DNA of 61,684 nt, taken from contig JANYDH010000094.1 in assembly GCA_025359865.1 (NCBI GenBank), positions 1-61,684 on the forward strand, in the 5' to 3' direction. The stretch is from Actinomycetes bacterium. Lineage in GTDB: Bacteria > Actinomycetota > Acidimicrobiia > Acidimicrobiales > Ilumatobacteraceae. Under the pieces are notes generated by a model. That model was not told the origin of the DNA. It saw only the letters and a list, made by a program, of their open reading frames with translations, and ran no database searches. Made by a program: the position numbers and the translations under genes. Shown piece by piece: positions 17,471 through 29,358 of the stretch (positions within the stretch are counted from its first letter, which is position 1; the number at the start of each line of letters is the position of its first letter).

Positions 17471-18499
17471 ATGATCGAAATCTTCAAGACATTTGTCACA
17501 GTTGCACTCGGCCTCGGCGCGTTCTTGGCCGTCATGGTCGGCTTGTACTGGCTGGCGAGTCAACTTCCCGAGCCGTGGCGCGATCGTGCCAGAGTAATGG
17601 TTTTCGTCGGGCCGGCCCTGGTGTTGCTCGTCGGTGGCCTGATCCTTCCGTCGCTCTACACCGGGCGACTGTCGCTCTTTACGGGGCCAAACGCCAACAA
17701 GTGGTACGGGTTCGGCAACTTCCGCGAACTCTTCACCGACAGCGACAACCTGATCGTGCTGCGCAACACCGTGTGGTGGGTCATCTTGGTCACACTCGCC
17801 AGCACGGTGATTGGCATCACCATTGCCCGGCTCGCCGACCGCATGCGTGGCGAACCATATGCAAAGGCGTTGATCTTCTTGCCGACGGCAATCTCGATGG
17901 TGGGCGCCGGCGTCATCTGGAACTTCGTCTATGCCACCAAAGGCAACGATCCCGACAAGCAGTACGGCCTACTGACGTGGCTGTGGCTGAAGGCCGAACC
18001 CATCCTGCCAGGCAAACAAGACCCCCACTACTGGCTGCAAGACCGTGAGTTCTTCGGATTCCACAGCAGTTTTCTGCCAGGCCTCAACACGCTCTTCATG
18101 ATCGTCGTGATCGTCTGGATCCAGGCCGGATTTGCCACGGTCGTCATCTCCGCAGCGATGAAAGGTGTGCCCGATGATCTCGTCGAGGCCGCAAAGATCG
18201 ATGGGGCCACCGATCGGCAATCATTTTTTCGCATTGTGCTGCCGTACGTGAAGGGGACCATCATCACGGTCGCCACCACCACTCTCATTGCCGTGTTGAA
18301 GGTGTTCGACATCGTGCAGACGATGGGCAAGGGCGGGCAGTTCGCCACGAGCACGTTGGCTAACGACATGTACCAGCGCAGTTTTCCGCTCTCGCAGCCC
18401 GGCTACGGTGCCGCACTCGCTGTGATCTTGTTCGTCGCGGTCGTACCGATTGTGTACGTGAATGCGAAGAACCAACGCAACATCCGAGAGGGACGCTGA
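17471..18499 (+). CDS. Sugar ABC transporter permease (MalF/UgpA type)
   Basis: The 342-residue inner-membrane protein has about seven hydrophobic segments and the cytoplasmic EAA loop (EAAKIDGATDRQSFFRIVLP) through which it contacts the ATPase. The first two membrane helices lie in the first 65 residues, and there is a larger external loop around residues 155-195 (KQYGLLTWLWLKAEPILPG). The ATG at 17471 has a GGGGGGA ribosome-binding site five bases upstream. It is followed after one base by the second permease, so both are translated from one message. Confidence 0.9.
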   Translation: MIEIFKTFVTVALGLGAFLAVMVGLYWLASQLPEPWRDRARVMVFVGPALVLLVGGLILPSLYTGRLSLFTGPNANKWYGFGNFRELFTDSDNLIVLRNTVWWVILVTLASTVIGITIARLADRMRGEPYAKALIFLPTAISMVGAGVIWNFVYATKGNDPDKQYGLLTWLWLKAEPILPGKQDPHYWLQDREFFGFHSSFLPGLNTLFMIVVIVWIQAGFATVVISAAMKGVPDDLVEAAKIDGATDRQSFFRIVLPYVKGTIITVATTTLIAVLKVFDIVQTMGKGGQFATSTLANDMYQRSFPLSQPGYGAALAVILFVAVVPIVYVNAKNQRNIREGR

Positions 18500-18500
18500 C

Positions 18501-19493
18501 ATGGCATCAACGATTTCCACACCGGTTGACGCAACGGTCGGCGCGAAGGGCGGCGCGCAAGGTGGTGTGCAAGGTGGCGTGCTGGCCGGTGTGAACGGTC
18601 CGAACAAGCCACCGGACCTCACTCCGAGGGGTTCCAAGATCGCCAAGAACCTGTCCAGCAAGAAGGGCTCGATCATCGTCTGGCTGATTGCGGCACTGTG
18701 GACGGTGCCCACGTTCGGACTGCTCGTTTCTTCGTTTCGCCCCGAGACCCAGATCAAGACCAGTGGCTGGTGGTTCTTCTTCTCCGACCCGTCGGTCACT
18801 CTCGACAACTACAGGGGCGTCCTCGACAACAAGGTCGGCGGCCAGCCGTTCACCGAGTTCTTCTTAAACTCGATCAAGATCACCGTCCCCGGTGCCGTGA
18901 TACCGATCTTCCTCGCAGCGTTCGCTGCCTATGCATTTTCGTGGATGAAGTTCTGGGGTCGTGACTGGATCTTCGTCGGCGTCGTGGCATTGATGGTGGT
19001 TCCGTTACAGATGACCCTGATTCCGCTGCTGCGCTTCTTCAACTCCGACTTCTTCCCCGACAAAGCCAACGGAATCCCAGCAATCTGGCTAGCGCACAGC
19101 ATCTTCGCGATGCCGCTGGCGATCTTCTTGTTAAAGAACTTCATCGGCTCGCTTCCCAGCGAAGTGATTGAAGCGGCCCGTGTCGACGGTGCCAGTCACA
19201 TGGTCATCTTCATGAGGATCGTCTTGCCGCTCTCGGTTCCGGCGCTGGCATCGATCGGTATCTTCCAATTCTTGTGGGTCTGGAACGACCTGCTCGTGGC
19301 CAAGGTGTTTGGGGGAGGTGCCAAGAACCAACCGATGACCTTTGCGATGGTCGACATGGTTGGTTCGAAAGGAAATGAATGGCAACTGCTCACGGCCGGA
19401 GCGTTCGTCACCATGATCGTTCCGTTGATCGTGTTTCTCAGTTTGCAACGGTTCTTCGTTCGTGGCCTGCTGGCCGGAAGTGTGAAAGGTTAG
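18501..19493 (+). CDS. Sugar ABC transporter permease (MalG/UgpE type)
   Basis: The 330-residue membrane protein has six predicted helices and the EAA loop (EAARVDGASHMVIFMRIVLPL) near residue 230. Its first 45 residues are a cytoplasmic Gly-rich leader (GGAQGGVQGGVLAGV) unusual for the family and made of short near-repeats. The start ATG lies one base after the first permease stop. It forms the transmembrane channel with that permease and the ATPase that follows. Confidence 0.9.
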   Translation: MASTISTPVDATVGAKGGAQGGVQGGVLAGVNGPNKPPDLTPRGSKIAKNLSSKKGSIIVWLIAALWTVPTFGLLVSSFRPETQIKTSGWWFFFSDPSVTLDNYRGVLDNKVGGQPFTEFFLNSIKITVPGAVIPIFLAAFAAYAFSWMKFWGRDWIFVGVVALMVVPLQMTLIPLLRFFNSDFFPDKANGIPAIWLAHSIFAMPLAIFLLKNFIGSLPSEVIEAARVDGASHMVIFMRIVLPLSVPALASIGIFQFLWVWNDLLVAKVFGGGAKNQPMTFAMVDMVGSKGNEWQLLTAGAFVTMIVPLIVFLSLQRFFVRGLLAGSVKG

Positions 19494-19496
19494 GCG

Positions 19497-20663
19497 ATGT
19501 CGACTCTTGAGTTGATCAACTTGCAGAAGCGTTATCAGAATGGCTACGAGGCTGTTCCGGGCCTCGACCTCGAGGTGCGCGACGGCGAGTTCTTGGTACT
19601 CGTCGGACCATCGGGTTGCGGCAAGTCGACGGTCTTGCGGATGGTGGCCGGACTCGAAGACATCAGTGGCGGCGACATGCTCATCGACGGCGTCCGCGTC
19701 AACGATATGGGCCCCCAGCAGCGCGACATCGCCATGGTGTTCCAGAGCTATGCGCTGTATCCAAACATGACGGTCGGCGAGAACATCGGCTTTGCGATGA
19801 AGTTGCGCAAGACCGACAAGGCCGTCATGGCCACCAAGGTTGCCGAGGTCGCGGCGTTACTCGAGCTCGACAAGGTGCTCGACCGCAAGCCGGGCCAACT
19901 CTCTGGTGGCCAACGCCAGCGTGTCGCGATGGGCCGAGCGATCGTGCGCGAACCGAAGCTGTTCTTGATGGATGAGCCGCTGTCGAACCTCGATGCCAAG
20001 CTCCGTGTCCAGACTCGCGCCGAGATCTCCCGGCTGCAGAGGCGACTGAATATCACCACGATGTACGTCACCCACGATCAGGTCGAAGCGATGACCATGG
20101 GTGACCGTGTCGCAGTGTTGCGCCGTGGATATCTCATGCAGTGCGCGACGCCGCAAGAGCTGTATCACACGCCCGATAACTTGTTCGTCGGTCAGTTCAT
20201 CGGTTCACCGTCGATGAACGTCGTTCGCGCCGAGGTGGTCGAGGGCACTGGCGGGCTTCCAGCACTCACCGTTGGCTCACAGACGATCCAGCTCGATGAT
20301 GCCGCCCTTGCTCAACTGCCCGGAGTGCGAGGGATGATTGGCCGCAGCGTCGCGTTTGGCATGCGACCTGAGGTGCTGGGCGATGAAGGCACGTCGAGCA
20401 TCGACGTCGACGTGGAGCTGGTCGAGATGCTGGGCGCCGAACTCTTGGTCCATGCAACCATCGATGCCCCATCGGTCAAGCAGACCGACGAAGGCGTCGA
20501 GATCGGCGAATCGAACACCTCCATGATTGTTGCTTCGATGGATGCCCGTATTCGGGTGAATGCCGCCTCGCGGATGTCGCTGACGCTTGATACCAGCCGA
20601 ATTCACCTGTTCGACCTGGTGACCGGCGATGCCATTGGGAAAGCAAAGGTCGACGTTGGCTGA
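19497..20663 (+). CDS. Sugar ABC transporter ATP-binding protein (MalK/UgpC/MsmK type)
   Basis: The 388-residue cytoplasmic ATPase has Walker A GPSGCGKST near residue 40, signature LSGGQRQRV near 136, Walker B LFLMDEPLSNLD and an H-loop VTHDQVEAM. A C-terminal regulatory TOBE-type domain starts near residue 240. The start lies three bases after the second permease. MalK-type ATPases are often shared among several sugar transporters, but this gene is dedicated by position. Confidence 0.93.
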   Translation: MSTLELINLQKRYQNGYEAVPGLDLEVRDGEFLVLVGPSGCGKSTVLRMVAGLEDISGGDMLIDGVRVNDMGPQQRDIAMVFQSYALYPNMTVGENIGFAMKLRKTDKAVMATKVAEVAALLELDKVLDRKPGQLSGGQRQRVAMGRAIVREPKLFLMDEPLSNLDAKLRVQTRAEISRLQRRLNITTMYVTHDQVEAMTMGDRVAVLRRGYLMQCATPQELYHTPDNLFVGQFIGSPSMNVVRAEVVEGTGGLPALTVGSQTIQLDDAALAQLPGVRGMIGRSVAFGMRPEVLGDEGTSSIDVDVELVEMLGAELLVHATIDAPSVKQTDEGVEIGESNTSMIVASMDARIRVNAASRMSLTLDTSRIHLFDLVTGDAIGKAKVDVG

Positions 20664-20674
20664 CCACCCCGATC

Positions 20675-22105
20675 GTGAGTAGTCCAGCGCAGAGCAGTCC
20701 AGCGCAGAGCAGGTTCCCCAGTGACTTTCTGTGGGGGGCCGCCACCTCAAGCCATCAGATCGAAGGAGATCGGTCCGGTCGCAGCGGCAACATCTGGGAC
20801 TCGTTCAGCCGCGTACCGGGTGCGGTGGTCAACGGAGATCACGCTGATGTGGCATGCGATCACCTATGGCTGATGGAACGCGACGTGCAGATCATGAGCG
20901 ATCTCGGTCTGCAGGCGTATCGACTGTCGATCTCGTGGCCGCGGATCCTCGCCGATGGCACTCTGTCGAGCCGGTCGCCCTTGGGCATCGGCCAGTATCA
21001 CCGACTGTTCGAACTACTGCTGGCCGCCGGCATCGAACCGGTGCCGACGTTGTTCCATTGGGATCTCCCACAGGCACTCGAAGCGCGAGGTGGGTTTCGC
21101 AATCGGGACTGCGCCTGGTGGTTCGCCGACTATGCCGGGTTGATGGCGCAAGAGTTCGGCGACGTGATCACCCGGTGGGCGACGCTCAACGAACCGTGGT
21201 GTCACGCCTACCTTGGCCATGCATCGGGCGAGCATGCCCCAGGAATGAGCGATCCGCAGGCTGCGGTGGCTGTCGCTCACCACCAGCTGCTCGGTCACGG
21301 TCTTGCGCTCACGGCGATGCGTGCCGAACGGCCCGAGACGTTGCAGCTCGGTGTCGTGGTCAACCCCGCGCCAGTGCACGGTGACGCCGCCATCGATCCG
21401 GATCTGATTCGGCGCATCGACGGCACGCTGAACCGTTGGTTTCTCGACCCAGTGTTACTCGGCCGCTATCCAGCCGATGTGCTCGACGACATGGGGCCGT
21501 GGGCCAGTTGCGTTCAGCCGGGAGATGAGGAGATCATCGGCCAGCGACTCGACTGGTTGGGCATCAACTACTACAACGACCATTTCTTCACGATCCCCGA
21601 AACGGGAACAACAGGCCCCGAACGCACGCCGCACATTACAGCGCCATCAGCCCGACCGACCCTGCCCGCCCGCCCGACCCTGCCCGCCCGACCGACCCTG
21701 CCGGTTACCGGTATCGGCTGGCCCATCACCCCTGAAGGATTTGCCGCATTCCTGCGGCGAATGGTCATCGACTATGGCGACGCATTGGTGCCGCTGTATA
21801 TCACCGAGAACGGGGCGGCGTACGACGATCCGATGATCGACGGCCGCATCGACGACACCCGACGGATGGAGTACTACGATGCCCACCTGCGCGCACTCCT
21901 TTCGTCAATCGGTGACGGCGTACCGGTGCGCGGCTACTTCGCCTGGTCGCTGTTCGACAACTTTGAGTGGGCGCATGGATTCGGGCAGCGGTTCGGCATC
22001 GTCCACGTCGACTTCGACACGCTGGCGCGTACCCCTCGGGCCAGTGCCGGTTGGTACCACGACCTGATCGCCACTTCGGTCATCCCCGAGCTCACAGCCA
22101 GTTGA
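20675..22105 (+). CDS. GH1 beta-glucosidase
   Basis: The 476-residue cytoplasmic enzyme hydrolyses beta-glucosides. The acid/base Glu is in TLNEPW, the nucleophile in ITENGAAYDD, and the aglycone-site end reads YFAWSLFDNFEWAHGF. The N-terminal FPSDFLWGAATSSHQIEG is typical. An insertion (PARPTLPARPTLPARPTLP) between the catalytic residues comes from a tandem repeat at about 21653-21702 and is not expected in the fold. The GTG start at 20675 lies 11 bases after the transporter ATPase, and the first codons again repeat (SSPAQSSPAQS). It closes the sugar operon. Confidence 0.93.
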   Translation: MSSPAQSSPAQSRFPSDFLWGAATSSHQIEGDRSGRSGNIWDSFSRVPGAVVNGDHADVACDHLWLMERDVQIMSDLGLQAYRLSISWPRILADGTLSSRSPLGIGQYHRLFELLLAAGIEPVPTLFHWDLPQALEARGGFRNRDCAWWFADYAGLMAQEFGDVITRWATLNEPWCHAYLGHASGEHAPGMSDPQAAVAVAHHQLLGHGLALTAMRAERPETLQLGVVVNPAPVHGDAAIDPDLIRRIDGTLNRWFLDPVLLGRYPADVLDDMGPWASCVQPGDEEIIGQRLDWLGINYYNDHFFTIPETGTTGPERTPHITAPSARPTLPARPTLPARPTLPVTGIGWPITPEGFAAFLRRMVIDYGDALVPLYITENGAAYDDPMIDGRIDDTRRMEYYDAHLRALLSSIGDGVPVRGYFAWSLFDNFEWAHGFGQRFGIVHVDFDTLARTPRASAGWYHDLIATSVIPELTAS

Positions 22106-22115
22106 CCCACCACCT

Positions 22116-22195
22116 CGCGTCGAGTTATCACCTGCCCCACTCACTCGCGTCGAGTTATCGTCGCCTAGCAGCGATAACTCGACGCGACTCGTGCC
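22116..22195. repeat. Palindromic repeat (REP/MITE-like), copy left of the TA pair
   Basis: A 15-bp perfect stem (22146-22160 with 22172-22186) around TCGCCTAGCAG, followed by GACTCGTGCC-type flank, with a half copy CGCGTCGAGTTATC just before it (22116-22129). The same element, almost base for base, is at 23011-23060 on the other side of mazEF. Related palindromes occur at 46-90, 30418-30458 and 61470-61515. The rest of this gap (22196-22367) holds no gene; a minus-strand stretch ending near 22269 (VCGQPSPQPYNVAKVYAY, then stop) may be the tail of a lost gene. Confidence 0.8.
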
Positions 22196-22367
22196 AGCTG
22201 GCAATCACCGGCCCTCGCGCGTCGTCAAGGTGTCGCGCGTCGTCGCATTGGTCGCGGCGCTCATCGCTAGTAGGCGTAGACCTTGGCGACGTTGTAGGGC
22301 TGCGGCGAAGGCTGGCCGCAGACGCACTACGGCGACCTCGACGATCCGTTGAGCCTGGCTCGTTCGT

Positions 22368-22706
22368 CTACGGCATGCCGACAATCATGGCCAGGACGTC
22401 CACGATCTGGTGACCAACCGCCGGCCCCACGTTGCCAAGCGCAGCGCTGCACCGTGCGAGGGCCACGGCACGCATCTGCTCGACAATCGCCCAACTGGTG
22501 ACGTCGAGACGGTTGACGGCGTCGGGCTCGACTTCGATGTGGCTCGGAAACGTTCGTCGCGTCGAGGTCAGGGGAACGACGAAGACCGTGGCCGGGCGAA
22601 ACCGGAGAAATGCATCCGACGTGACGACCACTGCTGGCCGGAAAAATCCGGCTTCGGAGCCGACGGGGGTGCCGAAGTCGACCTGAACGACATCTCCATA
22701 GTTCAC
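22368..22706 (-). CDS. mazF: MazF/PemK-type toxin
   Basis: The 112-residue protein has the MazF/PemK layout: NYGDVVQVDFG with the conserved Gly and following strand, then GFFRPAVVVTSD (the 'RPavvvs' element) and VVPLTSTRRTFPSHIEV. A mid-protein VEQMRAV helix follows. Members are ribosome-independent mRNA or tRNA endonucleases. The GTG start lies three bases after the antitoxin stop, so the two are translationally linked. The order antitoxin-toxin and small size fit a functional type II module, and no lesion is visible. Confidence 0.85.
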   Translation of the reverse strand: MNYGDVVQVDFGTPVGSEAGFFRPAVVVTSDAFLRFRPATVFVVPLTSTRRTFPSHIEVEPDAVNRLDVTSWAIVEQMRAVALARCSAALGNVGPAVGHQIVDVLAMIVGMP

Positions 22707-22709
22707 GCG

Positions 22710-22949
22710 TCAGCCCAGGTCCGCATTGAGCCAGACGTCGCGTTCGGCGACGTACCGCGACCATTGCTCTGGATCGGACTGCAGCGCCGCTTCTGCTGCG
22801 GCCATCTCGCGGTAGAACTGATCGCGCCGGAGCGCCTCGAGAGCGGCATCGAGCGTGTCGGCCATCGAACTCGAGCGCTGTTCGGCGAGTTGCCTGAGAC
22901 GCTCTCGTTGGCTGACGCTGACACGAATAGTTGTAGATGCAAAAGTCAT
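22710..22949 (-). CDS. mazE: Ribbon-helix-helix antitoxin of the MazEF-type pair
   Basis: The 79-residue protein begins with a short beta strand and two helices (TTIRVSVSQRERLRQLAEQ then MADTLDAALEAL), the ribbon-helix-helix pattern of DNA-binding antitoxins. An acidic C-terminal tail (DPEQWSRYVAERDVWLNADLG) would neutralise the toxin. It is expected to repress its own operon. Confidence 0.8.
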   Translation of the reverse strand: MTFASTTIRVSVSQRERLRQLAEQRSSSMADTLDAALEALRRDQFYREMAAAEAALQSDPEQWSRYVAERDVWLNADLG

Positions 22950-22955
22950 ACAAGA

Positions 22956-22961
22956 AGTCTA
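22956..22961 (-). promoter_or_regulatory. -10 element of the mazEF-type operon
   Basis: On the minus strand TAGACT ends six bases before the antitoxin ATG, the spacing of a leaderless actinobacterial promoter. No convincing -35 is seen. Confidence 0.5.
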
Positions 22962-23010
22962 CCATCGTGTGGCAGCCAGTTCACCGAAGACGGGCGTCCC
23001 CACTCACCCC

Positions 23011-23060
23011 GCGTCGAGTTATCGTCGCCTAGCAGCTATAACTCGACGCGACTCGTGCCG
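23011..23060. repeat. Palindromic repeat (REP/MITE-like), copy right of the TA pair
   Basis: A 13-bp stem (23011-23023 with 23039-23051) with the same loop core as the copy at 22146-22195; the two 50-base blocks differ at about one position. The pair flanks the mazEF-type module in the same orientation, about 0.9 kb apart. Confidence 0.85.
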
Positions 23061-23117
23061 ACCGGTGCGCGCCGGTCCTCTCCTGTCTGTCCAGGAACCG
23101 AATTGGGTCTTGTCGAA

Positions 23118-23131
23118 CGAACGTGCGTTCG
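23118..23131 (+). promoter_or_regulatory. LexA (SOS) box of dnaE2
   Basis: CGAACGTGCGTTCG is an exact match to CGAAC-N4-GTTCG. It lies between a TTGTCG (23110) and a TAGTGT (23133) that are 17 bases apart, so LexA would cover the promoter. Confidence 0.88.
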
Positions 23132-23149
23132 ATAGTGTCGGAGATCCCT

Positions 23150-26632
<3,483 letters not shown>

Positions 26633-26658
26633 AGTACCTTGGGAGTATCTTCGCGAAG

Positions 26659-27405
26659 GTGGCCCAGAACATCTATGACGATGACGAGTTCTTCGCCGCG
26701 TATTCGCACCTTCCACGGTCGGTCGAGGGGCTCAGCGGCGCGCCAGAATGGCCAACGTTGCGCGAGATGCTCCCCGACCTGGCCGGTCGGCGAGTGGTCG
26801 ATCTCGGATGCGGTTTCGGCTGGTTCTGCCGATGGGCCGATGAAGCAGGCGCCGCCTCCGTGCTTGGCATCGACCTCTCGGAAAACATGCTGGCCCGCGC
26901 CCGCGCGTCCATGGGTGACGCGGACATGGGCGACACTCGTATTACCTACCAACGACAAGACCTCGATGCCGTCGAACTGCCCGACGATTCATTCGACCTG
27001 GCGTATAGTTCGCTCACAGTGCACTACCTGAGCGATCTCGCCCGGTTCACGGAGAGTGTGCGCCGGGCGCTCATCCCGGGCGGAAGGTTCGTGTGCTCCG
27101 TCGAGCACCCGATTTATACCGCTCCGTCGTCGCCGTCATTCGTCACCGACGCAGCCGGGCGGGTGACATGGCCCCTCGACCAGTACCTGCTCGAGGGGCC
27201 GAGGACGACCGACTGGCTCGCGCCGGGAGTCATCAAGCATCACCGTACGTTGGGCACGTATCTGACGCAGTTCCATCGGGCCGGTTTCATGGTCAACGAA
27301 CTGGTTGAGTGGGGGCCGTCGGCCGAGCAGATCGAATTGGTTCCCGAGTGGGCGATCGAACGCGACCGGCCGATGTTCCTCCTCATCCGGGCCGACCGAA
27401 CTTGA
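26659..27405 (+). CDS. Class I SAM-dependent methyltransferase
   Basis: The 248-residue protein contains motif I VVDLGCGFGWF (about 45-56), the acidic residue after strand two (VLGIDLSENML), motif II-like LPDDSFDLAYSS and post-motif ALIPGGRFVCSVEHP. This is the UbiE/SAM-methyltransferase-11 architecture for small-molecule substrates. The substrate is not deducible. The GTG start lies 26 bases after dnaE2; co-transcription is possible but not shown. Confidence 0.88.
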   Translation: MAQNIYDDDEFFAAYSHLPRSVEGLSGAPEWPTLREMLPDLAGRRVVDLGCGFGWFCRWADEAGAASVLGIDLSENMLARARASMGDADMGDTRITYQRQDLDAVELPDDSFDLAYSSLTVHYLSDLARFTESVRRALIPGGRFVCSVEHPIYTAPSSPSFVTDAAGRVTWPLDQYLLEGPRTTDWLAPGVIKHHRTLGTYLTQFHRAGFMVNELVEWGPSAEQIELVPEWAIERDRPMFLLIRADRT

Positions 27406-27435
27406 GGTTCCGCCGTGCTTTGGTGGCCGCTTTGG

Positions 27436-28191
27436 TCAGGGTCGGCGACCGCCATCTGAATGGAGGAGTTGCCCGTTGATCCACTGACCCTCGGGCGAGC
27501 ACAGGAAGCGGATCAGGTTCGCACAGTCGGCCGGAGTCCCGATGCGCGTCTGGAGGTTGCCGGCTCGGACCGAAGCCTCAGTGTCTGCGTCCATCCACCC
27601 GGTGTCGGTTGCACCCGGGTTCACCACGTTCGATGTGATACCGAGGTGCGCGAGTTCGACGGCTGCCGCTAGCACAATGCGGTCCAAGGCCGCCTTACTG
27701 GCGCCGTACGGCATGTTGAACGCTGTGTGATCACTGGTCAGCGCGACGATCCGACCGGCGTCGTGCGGACCCTTGAACTGCTCGGCGAACGCCTTGATCA
27801 GCAGCCACGTTGCCCGAGCGTTGACGGCGAAGTGGCGGTCGAAGCTCTCGACAGAGGTGTCGAGGATGGCCGAGTCGACCGATTCGCAGTGGCAGCAGAC
27901 GAGTGCCGAAACAGCGCCGATCTCTCGACCGATTCGGTCGAACAAACGCGCCGGACTGCCCGGATCACCGAGGTCGACTTCGAAGCTAGCGAGCACCGAC
28001 TCACCGGGGTACGTCGACGCGTCGGCACCCCATGGCATTCGCTCGTCGTAGTAGCGCCAGCCTGTCGTGACCACGTTCCAACCATCGGCAACCAGCGCGA
28101 TCGCCACGGCGGCGCCGATGCCAATCGACCGGCCCACACCGGTGACCAGCGCCACCGGCGGCGAACTCGGGCTGTCTTGACCGGGATCCAT
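27436..28191 (-). CDS. Short-chain dehydrogenase/reductase
   Basis: The 251-residue NAD(P)-dependent oxidoreductase has the cofactor motif TGVGRSIGIG near residue 17. The active-site Ser is in ALTSDHTAF, Tyr and Lys in YGASK, and NPGATDTGW follows. The C-terminal GQWINGQLLHSDGG is typical. Nucleotide binding and catalysis look intact; the substrate is unknown. The ATG at 28191 (MDPGQDSPSSPPVALVTG) is chosen because longer starts add unconserved, basic sequence. It converges with the methyltransferase gene. Confidence 0.88.
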   Translation of the reverse strand: MDPGQDSPSSPPVALVTGVGRSIGIGAAVAIALVADGWNVVTTGWRYYDERMPWGADASTYPGESVLASFEVDLGDPGSPARLFDRIGREIGAVSALVCCHCESVDSAILDTSVESFDRHFAVNARATWLLIKAFAEQFKGPHDAGRIVALTSDHTAFNMPYGASKAALDRIVLAAAVELAHLGITSNVVNPGATDTGWMDADTEASVRAGNLQTRIGTPADCANLIRFLCSPEGQWINGQLLHSDGGRRP

Positions 28192-28340
28192 CAAGACACC
28201 GTAGCGAAGCGTCACGGTCAACTGTTGCCCCGCACTGCGAGGACCATTTGCCCGACTTTGTGTTGCGGGCCGACGGTTCGCGGCTCTCACCCATGGCCGC
28301 GCCGAACGGGCGGCACACCACAACACAAGGAGGCACAGTC

Positions 28341-28673
28341 ATGAACACCAAGTCAACAACCACCAACCACTCCGAGTCGACCGTTCGACCGCGGCGGCTG
28401 TTGTTGAACGCAGCTCGCATCCTCCCCTTGATGCTCGCCGTCGTGTCTGTCGCCGGCTTCGATTCGGCATCGGCGGACGGGCCCGACCGCGCACCGCACC
28501 CGGCCTCGCTACGTGGCAGCTGCGGGAAGTCCGGTGGCAAATGGAGTGGATGGGGTGCCAACACCGGTCACTGCACTCGCCCGAATGGCGATGTCTTCTA
28601 CTTCAAGGGCGGCGACCTCTGGAAGGCATGCTTCATCGGCGTGACCGGCGAGGTCGTGTGCGTGAGGCTCTGA
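28341..28673 (+). CDS. Small secreted cysteine-containing protein
   Basis: The 110-residue protein has a signal peptide: a basic region with RPRRLLLNAARI, a hydrophobic core LPLMLAVVSVAGF and a likely cut near SASADG (about residue 45). The mature part of about 65 residues is Gly-rich and has four cysteines (SCGKSGG, HCTRPNG, KACFIG, VVCVRL) that could form two disulfides. AAGGAGG is seven bases before the ATG, the strongest ribosome-binding site in the area, suggesting high expression. I do not recognise the family. Confidence 0.7.
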   Translation: MNTKSTTTNHSESTVRPRRLLLNAARILPLMLAVVSVAGFDSASADGPDRAPHPASLRGSCGKSGGKWSGWGANTGHCTRPNGDVFYFKGGDLWKACFIGVTGEVVCVRL

Positions 28674-28686
28674 CCCGAAGCCCAGC

Positions 28687-28739
28687 CGAACATTTGCCCG
28701 AACATTTGCCCGAATCATCGGTGGGAGGCCACCGATGAT
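28687..28739 (+). terminator. Bidirectional terminator hairpin after a 12-bp direct repeat
   Basis: ATCATCGGTGG (28714-28724) and its exact complement (28729-28739) form an 11-bp stem with loop GAGG between the convergent secreted-protein gene and the acetyltransferase relic. Just before it the block CGAACATTTGCC occurs twice in tandem. Confidence 0.7.
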
Positions 28740-29020
28740 CCGGCGCGTAAGCCACGATCCTCTGCCTGACGATGGCGGATGAACTCGTGAACGGTGAGCG
28801 CGCCGAGCCGACGTTTGCGCCATGCCGGGTGGGTCAACACGGCGATGTCGTCGAAGGACGGCTCGACGTCGTGCGGTCGACCGCTCGCGTAGCACGTCAC
28901 CGATCCGGTCCCATCTCGCTCGGGGTCGACGACGAGTGTCGTACCCGACCCCGGTGGTCGACCATGCGCTGTCTCGGTAGTGGCGAGCAGCGATGCGACG
29001 CAGCGTTCAGAGGACAGCAT
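28715..29020 (-). pseudogene. GNAT acetyltransferase fragment
   Basis: A minus-strand frame of about 100 residues contains a recognisable GNAT middle section (DDIAVLTHPAWRKRRLGALTVHEF), including the acetyl-CoA-binding turn in altered form (WRKRRLG for R-x-x-G-x-G/A). The N-terminal half of a GNAT domain is missing, and the reading frame upstream is not protein-like. I regard it as a remnant. The 338 bases from 29021 to 29358 hold no gene I can support. Confidence 0.5.
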
Positions 29021-29358
29021 GTGGTGCGACGCTACGTTTGTTCGAGCGCGAACGTCACGCTGAATTCGACACAGTGAAACACGCTCAACGCTGGCGTGAA
29101 CGAGCAAGCACCATGCTGGCAGAAGTCGGCGGGTGCCGACCTCGCCAGCCAGGCAATCGGCGCAGGGACGGTCGACGATTCCACTACCAAGTAACCAACT
29201 GACCAAGCCGCCTCACTGTTCGGCGCCGGAGTTCTGGCGTCCACTCCCGGGATTCGGAGGGCACGGTGAGGCATCCAGCTGACAGCCGGGTCAGCTGTCG
29301 ATCTTGGGCTCTTTCGTTCGATGTAGTCTGTGATGACGCTGGGCGACAGGACGACCCG

